Source: Vibrio spartinae (GTDB lineage Bacteria; Pseudomonadota; Gammaproteobacteria; Enterobacterales; Vibrionaceae). Taken from it: DNA of 64,000 bases. Location of the stretch: contig NZ_AP024907.1 of NCBI RefSeq assembly GCF_024347135.1, forward strand, positions 1 through 64,000, written 5' to 3'. This document shows positions 7,654 to 15,800 of the stretch, piece after piece. The notes beneath the pieces were generated by a model that saw nothing but the letters and a program-made list of their open reading frames with translations, was not told the DNA's origin and made no database searches. How positions within the stretch are numbered: the stretch's first letter is position 1; every line of letters begins with the position of its first letter. The position numbers and the translations under genes were made by a program.

Positions 7654-7980
7654 TTGTCTAAAACAAATCCATTTCCACAGCGCCTTAAACAGGCAAGAAA
7701 TCGCGTTGGTATCAGCCAGAGGGAGCTTGGTATCCGTTTGGGTATGGACCCAAGTTCAGCGAGTGGCCGTATGAATCATTATGAAAAAGGGCGTCATATG
7801 CCCGATATCGGTACGCTACAAAAGCTTGCTCAGGAGCTCGGTGTGCCTGTTGCGTATTTCTTTTCAGATTCCGACAGCTCAGCAGAACTGGCATGTTTGA
7901 TTGAAAAGCTCAGTGAAACTAAAAAGCAGGCGCTTATTGAGCAGCTCAGGCAGGAGCTCGATAACATCGACCAGCAATAA
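7654..7980 (+). CDS. XRE/Cro-type transcriptional regulator
   Basis: A 108-aa repressor-like protein. Residues 8-68 form a Cro/C1 helix-turn-helix (RLKQARNRVGISQRELGIRL, then NHYEKGRHMPDIGTLQKLAQ, then ELGVPVAYFF). A 35-aa C-terminal acidic helix follows (SETKKQALIEQLRQELDNID), likely for dimerisation. The start is a TTG at 7654. In-frame upstream codons contain no ATG or GTG before a TAG at 7633-7635, and there is no clear ribosome site, so it may be weakly translated. It sits next to two CTTAG-N5-CTAAG operators and 120 bp before a third. It probably controls itself, the divergent membrane gene and the 28-aa gene. Confidence 0.88.
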   Translation: MSKTNPFPQRLKQARNRVGISQRELGIRLGMDPSSASGRMNHYEKGRHMPDIGTLQKLAQELGVPVAYFFSDSDSSAELACLIEKLSETKKQALIEQLRQELDNIDQQ

Positions 7981-7982
7981 AG

Positions 7983-8069
7983 TTATCGCTCTCGTCCGGA
8001 ATACCAAAATACTCCACCGACTGCGGCGACTGTCAGTAATAAACCACCCAGCCAAATCCAAAGCTCCAT
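7983..8069 (-). CDS. 28-aa single-pass membrane microprotein
   Basis: A 28-codon frame, MELWIWLGGLLLTVAAVGGV followed by FWYSGRER and stop. It is almost entirely one transmembrane helix with a positively charged end. The evidence that it is real is the strong ribosome site: TGGAGG then TTTT before the ATG. It also lies just downstream of the third XRE operator (8100-8114). It ends 2 bp after the stop of the convergent XRE gene. Function unknown. Microproteins of this type can bind larger membrane partners or act as toxins. Confidence 0.65.
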   Translation of the reverse strand: MELWIWLGGLLLTVAAVGGVFWYSGRER

Positions 8070-8099
8070 AAAACCTCCATTAATTTTGTTTCTCTTTAG

Positions 8100-8114
8100 C
8101 TTAGTATTGCTAAG
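8100..8114. promoter_or_regulatory. XRE operator site 3 (CTTAG-N5-CTAAG)
   Basis: CTTAG TATTG CTAAG, the third copy of the motif, 30 bp upstream of the 28-aa membrane protein gene. It ties that gene to the XRE regulon. Confidence 0.72.
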
Positions 8115-8204
8115 CCTCTACTACCTTAATTTTACCACCTATTTTGCAAATGCAAGCCCAAGCGACAAAGCTCCACACCAAGCGATGTGGAGCAAGCAAA
8201 TACA

Positions 8205-8708
8205 TTAAGTGTTGTATTTCTTAGTGGCTTTAGTGAGTTCTTTAATGGCTTCGGCCAGTGTGGTTATACGGATGACACGTTGATCCAGCTTTTCTAACTC
8301 ATCGAGCAAATGCAAATACAGCGGGATCTCCCAGGGCATTGCGTTTGAAAAACGTCTCAATACCCCTTCGGATACTTCTTTTTCTTCAAGCTCTTCGTCT
8401 GGATAGCGATGAAGAATGAGGCGATACCATGTGATCTCTGGTAAGCCTTTTGATTTTTTGACTTTGAATTTGTAGCGTATTGGATATTTCACTTTGTACT
8501 TAGCTGTCAGAGCTTTGCACAGCTTTTCCAATCGTGCTTCAAGGTCTTTGGCCGCAACCATTAGTATCTTTGATTCATCGGCGACAAATAGAGGTAAATC
8601 TTTTATTACTTCTGGCTGTGGTGATTGTTCTGGCAGTGCAATATCAAAATCTGACAGGTCTAGCTCTTCGCAATAGTTTGTGATGCCAACGGCAGGTTCT
8701 TTAGTCAT
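8205..8708 (-). CDS. Unknown island protein, 167 aa
   Basis: I do not recognise this family. The 167-aa protein is soluble. It has an acidic N-terminus (EELDLSDFDIALPEQSPQPE), a lysine-rich middle (KYKVKYPIRYKFKVKKSKG) and a helical C-terminus (LDELEKLDQRVIRITTLAEA). It overlaps the upstream gene by 8 nt (ATG and the previous stop share ATGACTAA), so the two are translationally coupled. The basic middle segment would suit nucleic-acid contact, but this is only a guess. Confidence 0.7.
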   Translation of the reverse strand: MTKEPAVGITNYCEELDLSDFDIALPEQSPQPEVIKDLPLFVADESKILMVAAKDLEARLEKLCKALTAKYKVKYPIRYKFKVKKSKGLPEITWYRLILHRYPDEELEEKEVSEGVLRRFSNAMPWEIPLYLHLLDELEKLDQRVIRITTLAEAIKELTKATKKYNT

Positions 8709-9273
8709 GTAGCACCTCCATTTTTTTGAAGTGTTTATGTAGCTTGTGAAGTCGTTTTGTACAGGTTTGGGCCTTCTTCTTGATGGCTAGAATTTCATGG
8801 CGTATTTCACGGACGAGAGCAAAGCCATCTTCGGTGTAGTCGATAAGATCCGACTCCCACTCCTTATTGGCCTTTGAAAACCGTCCCTTTGGGTAGCGAA
8901 AACCTTTGCCTTTGCGGATATGTGTAGAGCGAACGCGGTACTTTTTATTGTGTCGCTGCGCCATTTGGTTCTCACTCATATACCAGTTATGGTGCCATGC
9001 GGCCTCGAACGCGTTGTCACGGTTGCGGACTCGACAGGCGAAATGACCGGGGTTTATGTCTCTATAAGAGCGGTGGATGTGCCAGAAATTGTTGGCGTAG
9101 CAACTTGCTAAAAACTCCAGCAGATAAGGCTCTTGATCAGTAAAGCGTTCGACTTGTGCCAGAGCATTGAGTGATTGTGAAAGTGCTAGCTCGAAAGCTT
9201 GCTTCTCTTCGGTTGGTTTGCACTGCTGTGCCATTTTATGCCAGCGATAAGCTGCACTGTTCTCATCTAACAT
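8701..9273 (-). CDS. Unknown island protein, 190 aa, basic
   Basis: A 190-aa protein of no family I can name. It contains a histidine- and tryptophan-rich centre (NNFWHIHRSYRDINPGHFAC; AAWHHNWYMSENQMAQRHNK). A strongly basic region with STHIRKGKGFRYPKGRF follows, and the C-terminus is a basic coiled-coil-like helix. The basic character suggests a DNA- or RNA-associated protein. It is the first gene of a two-gene operon. A perfect GCCCAAAATGGGC palindrome lies 80 bp upstream of its start, and the same palindrome precedes the alpA operon on the other side of the cargo. Confidence 0.7.
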   Translation of the reverse strand: MLDENSAAYRWHKMAQQCKPTEEKQAFELALSQSLNALAQVERFTDQEPYLLEFLASCYANNFWHIHRSYRDINPGHFACRVRNRDNAFEAAWHHNWYMSENQMAQRHNKKYRVRSTHIRKGKGFRYPKGRFSKANKEWESDLIDYTEDGFALVREIRHEILAIKKKAQTCTKRLHKLHKHFKKMEVLHD

Positions 9274-9353
9274 CGTTAGGTTACTCCATGGTTTTGCTTG
9301 TTCGTCACCAATTACCGTAACCCAGACGTCCTTTAGCTATAGCACGCGAAGCT

Positions 9354-9366
9354 GCCCATTTTGGGC
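9354..9366 (-). promoter_or_regulatory. Shared palindrome GCCCAAAATGGGC (left copy)
   Basis: Read on the minus strand this is GCCCAAAATGGGC, 80 bp before the 190-aa gene. The same 13 bp occur at 28235-28247, 74 bp before the alpA-like gene, in the matching orientation. Likely a common operator or promoter element. Confidence 0.6.
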
Positions 9367-9627
9367 GCTAGTATTTGCCCTATATCCCAGCAGCTAAAGC
9401 TGCAATAGCAGCGTATCCTTCCCTGGGAGCCAAGCACCTCCTTTCCAGATCTCTATCTTTGTGGGAGGTCTAAGCTAATAATCCATGACTTGTTAATGAC
9501 GGTTGTTGGGATGCTGTTACTCACAGTCCAGTATTTGTGGGAGATGGCTTAAGATTGTTGTTTGTTCTGGGATTTGATGAGTGGTAATCCAATTATTGTG
9601 GGGTGTTGGAGGATTTTATTGCTGATG

Positions 9628-9661
9628 CCCCATGGACTTTCACATGTGAAAGCCCATGGGG
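9628..9661. repeat. 34-bp palindrome with CTTTCACATGTGAAAG core
   Basis: The arms CCCCATGG and CCATGGGG enclose the perfect 16-bp palindrome CTTTCACATGTGAAAG (9637-9652), with one mismatched position between. The same 16-bp core is found at 28035-28050. The two copies bracket the dpt/dnd cargo. Confidence 0.75.
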
Positions 9662-9881
9662 CTGCACGCGGTGTGCTGTTAGCAAGAGTGCTTTTGGGTT
9701 GCTTTTCGGTAAGTAAAGAGAAGTGGTACATGAAAAAATAGATTGAAAAGCTATCCTTAGATAGCATTTCATCGGTTTTTGTCCATTATGAAGGCACTCT
9801 ATATTCGTATTGAAATCACAGTAATACAGTACATTTTTTAGTAATATGTAACCTATTGATTATTTGAAGGAATAATGACCG

Positions 9882-11480
9882 TTGAAATTTGCACAAGCTC
9901 TCAGCATTCTCTCAAAGTCTTCACCGTATGCGGTCAGTACTGAGAGAGAGCAGAATCAAGATTACCTCGCTGAATACAAGCGCTACATCTACATCAAGAC
10001 AGATATAGAAGCGGATTTTAAGAAAGCTCTCTTATCGGCCAAGCCCAATCAAATCATCTTCCTATGCGGAAGTAGCGGTGATGGCAAATCCGAGATCTTG
10101 ACGCAGTACAGCCAAAAGCACAAAGTGACTCATGACTTCCATTTGGATGCAACGCACAGCTTTAATCCGAGTCAGACTGCCATTCAAGCTCTCGATCAGC
10201 GCTTCTCCGAGTTCAAGCAAAGCAACAAACCACTCGTTGTGGGTATCAATGTGGGTATGTTGGGTAACTACGCAGAAGAAGGCTCTGAAGGACATAGCGA
10301 CATCAAAAAGGTGGTTAGAGACTTTCTCTCCCGCAAGCTTTCGAAAATTCCAGAGCAGTACGTGTTCTTGGATTTTGAAGACTATCCAAAATTCACCTTC
10401 GATGCAGAGGGTAGTGCATCAGACTTTGCTGAGCAGTTTCTGAAAAGACTGACTGCGCAGACGCTTGATAACCCGTTTTATGTGCTTTACGACAATGAGC
10501 GTAAATCTGGAGGACATAATCGCCTGACCGCTAATTATGCGCTGCTGAGTCGGCCAGCAGTTCAGGAATCCCTGATTGGATTACTACTCAAAGCTCGCCT
10601 TATCAAAGATCAGTTCCTCACGGCTCGAGCGTTACTGGATTTCACTTTCCAGTTGCTTGCAGCTGATGGCTACTTGTTCGACAACTTGTTTTCAGGCAGC
10701 GATAACGAGCTGCTATCCCGCATTCAGGGTTTTGACCCAAGTAATCTGCACACGCGTAAAGTCGATGAGTTTGTGCTTCAGCATGGGCTGGGCATTGAAG
10801 ATGAGCGGTTCAGTGCATTTAGGTCAAAAATTAACGAGCTTGGTTTTTACGAGTTAACCGAAGCAACGTCTTTCCTTCGCCTTTTCTATTTGCTTCGGGG
10901 TGACAACGAGCTCAGCAATGAGTTTGTAACGCCTATCCAAAACGAGTTTACAAACAATCTGGTAGAAACATATGCATCTGTTTGGATGTTACATCGTGAT
11001 TTCGATGGTTCAGGAAAGATGCGTAAAGAGCTTGGTAGTTTCTATAAGGAAACCCTGATCTCAGCGCTTCACCGCTATTGCAACCGTCATGCACCAACAC
11101 TCGATAAAGACGAGTATTTAGTCTCTGAGCTTAATGGCTACAAAACGGCGGTGTCTCTTGAAGTTAAGCCAGATTTTTCAGCAATACAAAACAACGTACT
11201 CGAAAAAATAGGCACCTTCAATGCGTATTTGAAAGTCGGTGATAAGTCGCTTAAGCCAATGCCGATTAGTGTCAGGCTGCTAGAGCTGCTCGTGAAAATT
11301 GGTCAAGGGTACCGCCCTAACAAGCATGACAAAAATGCAGTGCTTTTACTTGATGAAGCACTGGAGCAGATGCTGACAGTCGCTAAGCAAAAAGAGACCT
11401 TGTTTATCCTGAAGGGTGATAAGCGCTACAAAATCGTGAAAGAAGAAAGTGACTATTTTGAAGTGAGTGGTATGCGCTAA
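9882..11480 (+). CDS. dptF: DptF, PT-dependent restriction ATPase
   Basis: DptF (DndF) is one subunit of the DptFGH complex, which restricts DNA lacking phosphorothioate marks. The 532-aa protein starts KFAQALSILSKSSPYAVSTE, typical for DptF. It has a Walker A motif GSSGDGKS at residues 63-70 and a Walker-B-like YVFLDFEDYPKFTF further on, so it is an NTPase. The start is a TTG at 9882 with AAGGAA about 10 nt upstream. A nearby ATG at 9875 is out of frame. The stop and the dptG start overlap as TAATG. It is the first gene of an operon that runs to at least the HNH gene. Confidence 0.93.
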   Translation: MKFAQALSILSKSSPYAVSTEREQNQDYLAEYKRYIYIKTDIEADFKKALLSAKPNQIIFLCGSSGDGKSEILTQYSQKHKVTHDFHLDATHSFNPSQTAIQALDQRFSEFKQSNKPLVVGINVGMLGNYAEEGSEGHSDIKKVVRDFLSRKLSKIPEQYVFLDFEDYPKFTFDAEGSASDFAEQFLKRLTAQTLDNPFYVLYDNERKSGGHNRLTANYALLSRPAVQESLIGLLLKARLIKDQFLTARALLDFTFQLLAADGYLFDNLFSGSDNELLSRIQGFDPSNLHTRKVDEFVLQHGLGIEDERFSAFRSKINELGFYELTEATSFLRLFYLLRGDNELSNEFVTPIQNEFTNNLVETYASVWMLHRDFDGSGKMRKELGSFYKETLISALHRYCNRHAPTLDKDEYLVSELNGYKTAVSLEVKPDFSAIQNNVLEKIGTFNAYLKVGDKSLKPMPISVRLLELLVKIGQGYRPNKHDKNAVLLLDEALEQMLTVAKQKETLFILKGDKRYKIVKEESDYFEVSGMR

Positions 11481-12829
11481 TGACGACCGATAATTTTACA
11501 TTACCGATAAAGGCTGGTTTGCCACAAACTGCTGCCGACAAGTTCCAAAACAAGAACATCTTGAACAGTTACATCCCCATTCGAACCAAAGGCAACGACT
11601 TTGATTGGTCTTCTGTTGTGGGGTTGGTGCTTCGCGGATTACTTCGTAAAAAAATCGAAAAGTATACCTACCTAGATTTCGCAGCGGATTGTAAAGCCAA
11701 CTTACAAAGCAAACTGGGCGAGGAAGATTTTTGGGAAGTACTGGAAGATATGTATTTTGCCAACCGAGACATCTTCTCGGTAAGCCCAGAATTTTTGTTG
11801 TTTAAGAGTCAGAAAAGTGAGTGCAAAGCAGGCGATCTACGTGTGGCATCTCTCTTTATCAACCTGTTAAATGGTCGACAAATTGAGCAGTTTGATGCCA
11901 ACTTGAACTTCATCGAACAAGAGCTGTTAGAAACCCTGCGTTCCAAAACCAAACCAGATACCGACAAATCACTACGTGCTTCGGAAGCGCCCTATTTGCC
12001 ATACATGGCCGAGGCATTTAAACGTGATCTCGAATTTTTAACCACGTATCCCAAATACCTGCTGGATGAGTTTGAACAATTCTTGGCATTTTACGGGTTT
12101 GCTTACACGGCTCAGCTCAGTCTATCGCTATCTGATTGGAAAACCGGTGAAGCCCCCAAAGCAAAACCGCTCTATTTCATCATGGATCATGAACGCGCCA
12201 GCGGTGAGCGAATTCATGTGAAAAAGCACGGCTACAAGCTCTTTAGTGAGTCTTCTTTCAAGCTGTTTCCTGTCCTTTCTATGTTGGAAAACATCCAGCC
12301 CAATCCGGACGAAACGAAGAAGCCTTTATGGCAGCTGGCGAGAGATATCGAAAACTCGCAAAGAAGCGACCTGGCTGATCAAATTAAAAACTATGCGCTG
12401 ATGTTCCGAGCCAACCGCAAACTGGACACTGATATTCCTAGGGACGCAGTAACGGCCATTGATTGGCTGGAATACGCGTTAAAGCTAGCAGAAGAGCAGT
12501 TCCGGGACCCGAAAACAGACCGACCAGCCATTATCAAAAAGTACATGACTGAGGTTGAGAAGAATATGGCCGCTGACTTTGTGCAAGCCCGCGGTCGCTC
12601 AGGCCGAGTGCTTGTCCTTACGCAGGACCATATTATTTTGCTGACCAACCTGGTGGTGGGCAAAGAAGAGAAGCTCCGCTTCCATGAGCTAGTTCTCGGC
12701 TTTCAGGATAGGGGAATATTTGTTGATAAGCAGACAGAGCAAGAGCTTATCAAGTTCTATGAACGAATTGGTAACGTTGAACGCATGAGTGATAGTGGAG
12801 ATGCAGTGTATGTGCGCAAAACAATTTGA
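11480..12829 (+). CDS. dptG: DptG, PT-dependent restriction subunit
   Basis: DptG (DndG) is the middle subunit of the PT-dependent restriction complex. It has no recognised catalytic motif. This copy is 449 aa, with a soluble, mixed helical sequence and several KFxN-type polar segments. The identity comes mainly from position and length between dptF and dptH, and from the start TLPIKAGLPQTAADKFQNKN. The ATG shares its first base with the dptF stop (TAATG). The 3' end overlaps the dptH start by 20 nt, so all three are translationally coupled. Confidence 0.88.
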   Translation: MTTDNFTLPIKAGLPQTAADKFQNKNILNSYIPIRTKGNDFDWSSVVGLVLRGLLRKKIEKYTYLDFAADCKANLQSKLGEEDFWEVLEDMYFANRDIFSVSPEFLLFKSQKSECKAGDLRVASLFINLLNGRQIEQFDANLNFIEQELLETLRSKTKPDTDKSLRASEAPYLPYMAEAFKRDLEFLTTYPKYLLDEFEQFLAFYGFAYTAQLSLSLSDWKTGEAPKAKPLYFIMDHERASGERIHVKKHGYKLFSESSFKLFPVLSMLENIQPNPDETKKPLWQLARDIENSQRSDLADQIKNYALMFRANRKLDTDIPRDAVTAIDWLEYALKLAEEQFRDPKTDRPAIIKKYMTEVEKNMAADFVQARGRSGRVLVLTQDHIILLTNLVVGKEEKLRFHELVLGFQDRGIFVDKQTEQELIKFYERIGNVERMSDSGDAVYVRKTI

Positions 12830-15800
12830 ATCGTTTCTGGTTGAGCAGTTTTTACTGCATGCGGAAGGAAACATACGCGCAGGCTATCGCTACCAGTTTA
12901 ACTCACCTGATCACGGTAACAGCCAGCGTTTGTTTGATGCGTTACTCCGTCGTAAGGACGGTGAGATTATAGTTAGTAACAAGGTGGCGTTGAGCTACGT
13001 GAGCGTCCAAGGCTGCAAAGTGGTTCCTGTGCTTCATGGCGAAGAAGACGGAGAAAGCGGGTTTACCGAGAACTATATTTCTCACCTGCGTGATGAAATC
13101 GCAAGCCAAGAAGGTGCTCTGAAGGGCTGTGCGCTGGTGGTCATTCACAACAGCCGCCTTGATACCCTTATCAACTCAGCGGAAGACTTGGGGCAGCCTG
13201 GGCAAGTTTGGAGCCCTGAGAACATCAAAGTCGCACTTAGCGGTTTTATTGAACAAACTGACAAATCCCGAGATGTATCACTTTGCCTGCTGGATGACCA
13301 GTTTGACGCGATCCTAGAAGATGGCGCTACCATGTTTGGCTTCGAATCGCTGTACAAAGCGGTCGAAGATGGCGAGCTTTGTTTTAGCGAACTCGGGATG
13401 TTCGATGATCCTTTTGTCGCGGAGCTATCTGGTAATCGAAAGCAGATCAAACAACGGCTGGAAGAGAACCGCGCGCTTTACCAAGAGTTGTCGTTTGAAG
13501 TCGAGCACTTTGGTCAGCAACTCGAAGAAAGACTGAAAGGCTTTAGCAGCAAGTTTATCAAAGAACATTTTTCTGACGATGGTTGGAAAGATGTGGAGTT
13601 TGAAACTTATCGAGAAGAGATCAAAAAGAACAAGATTCAGCACCTTAAGCATGAAGGTGAAGAAGAGACCAATGATGCGCAAGTCATTGGTCGCTACCCA
13701 AAAGAAACCAAAGCGGGCTTGCGTGACCGTCACCTGATCATTGCCCTTGAGGAAGGACAAAGTGAGTTTGAACTTAAACTGAGCTTTTCTGGCACCAGCG
13801 ATTTAAGCAAAGAACAGTTTAAAGTCTCGCCAGCGAATGCACTAGGCAAGCAAGAGGTCATCAGTACGCGCCTAACCAGTAAAGGAGCAAACGCCACTCT
13901 AGCGGCCAGTTATGCTAATGAGCCTCTGTTTTTCACGCTAGCATTGAAGCGTGACAATACCTCTGAAAATCATAACTTCCGTTGCTTGGTCGTCAGAAAA
14001 GGCGAGTTTGACCTCGAGGCATTTAAAAACATTTTCGTCGTTGAGCCTTCGAAAAAACGCCTTACCTTAAAAACAGAAGAGAACAGCCTGGTTATCAACC
14101 CCGCGCTAACTGTAAGCCGAAGCCTAGATGATGTTGGTGAAGTGGTTGACCGCGCAGAATTTGGTGTTGTCGATTTTGAATCTTTGGCTAACGAGTCAGA
14201 AGATATCGGTTTTGCGGTGAAATCAGGTGATAACGCACTGGCATTTCGCATAGAGGGTGAGACGGTAGAAAGCAGCTTGTCCTTTCCACTGCTGCTTAAC
14301 CAATCGCGCTTCCATAAGTTGTTTGATGATGACGTGTTTGGCGAGCTTTACCCGAGTAAAGATGTTGTCGCGATTGATAATAGCGAATTTCGCGTTATGG
14401 AGCCGCGCATTAGCTTAATTCGTTGGGAAGAACGTTTCGTTCAGCAAAAGCAAGTCTATCTGGCTGAATCCAAAAGCATATCGTTGGAAGAGTTAAGGTC
14501 TATTGATGACAATCTCCACTCTGCATACCAAGCACTGTTTGACTATCTAGCAAGCCGAAAGACAACGATTTCGCTGGTGTCGTGGGGGCCTCAATTTACC
14601 GCACTCGTGAAAGCGACCGTGGATGCATTCCTTGATTATTTCAATGCGATCCCAACTGGCGGCATGCTCACCAAAGAGCAAAAGCTGGTGACGCAAATCG
14701 GTTTGGTTCGCGAGAATGGCGAAGAATACTACTCGCCTTTTCATCCACTAGTGCTGGCGTACTACTTAAATCTTTGCAATGAGATGCAAAAAGATGACAG
14801 CTTTGCTGACTTGCCAACGGTCACATTCAATCGCTTGGGTCCAAGCGGCTTGCTGCCGTATGTCTATCACCCCAAGCATGAATTTGCTTACAACCAGCAA
14901 GTGACCGAAAACGGATTCTGGGTTAAAAGTGTTCCGCATCAGAAAAGTTGTCTGAAGTTCGTTCGCAAGCTTGTTAAAGAGAAGATCAACGAGTTCCAGA
15001 AAGCGTTTCGCCACTTGTTTACCGGCTCAGAGAAGAGTGTGCTGGTGAATGCCGTAAATCAAGATCGTGCAGAGGAGCTATTCCTCGGTTTGGTCGACTA
15101 TGTAAAAGACAACCTAGATAAAGCGGCGTCAATCCATGTCAACCTCTACGATGATGCGCTGGTTTTTAACGCATTTGATCAGTTTGCAGAAACGTCTAAC
15201 TACGAAGAGCTAAAGTCTTGGCTGGAGTTGGACCGCGGAAAAGTGCGTGAAAACGCCGACACCATTATCGATATTCTTCGTACCCGCCTAACTTACAGCA
15301 AATTCACTAATGCCCACAGCGAACGCGAAGGGCAAGCTTACTCGCACCTGTCATTTTTCAGAAACAACGACAACGTGAAGTTAACGACCTTGAGCGTTGA
15401 CGACATGCCGAGCGGTATTGCGTGTGATGGTCTGTTAACGGGCGACGCCTCCAAGAGTGATGAAGGCTCATACTTCACTGCATTTGGTTTGCAAAACGTT
15501 CAATACCGTAACCAACCGCACCTAGAAATGGCGAAGTATGTTGGTTCGTTAATGGAGCCAGCATTAAAGCCAAGCACGCAATACACGGGTGCCAATGCTC
15601 CTGCGCTTGCGGTCAGTGAAGACTTTAAATCGCTGCTAGAGCGCTCTTATGACAGCTCCATTTGGACCACCATCATCGACCCTAAAGTGACGCTGGACTT
15701 CTTCCACGCCAATCAAGATGTCGTGCTTATCCATTATTCCGATCAGTACACCAGCTCTGCCAGTTACGATGCCATTACGGTAACCGCTCAGCGTGGATTG

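Larger units (their letters stand above)
9274..9881. other. 608-bp gap upstream of dptF
   Basis: No convincing gene. The gap holds the left copy of the GCCCAAAATGGGC element. A small inverted repeat GCAGCTAAAGCTGC lies near 9390. TTTGTGGGAG occurs twice, about 76 bp apart (near 9458 and 9534). There is a 34-bp palindrome at 9628-9661. The promoter of the dpt operon should lie between 9670 and 9870, but I see no clear -35/-10 pair. Confidence 0.5.

Noticed and set aside
9549..9767. 72-codon minus-strand frame over the 34-bp palindrome
   Set aside because: It has no ribosome site or similarity and reads through a clear palindrome.
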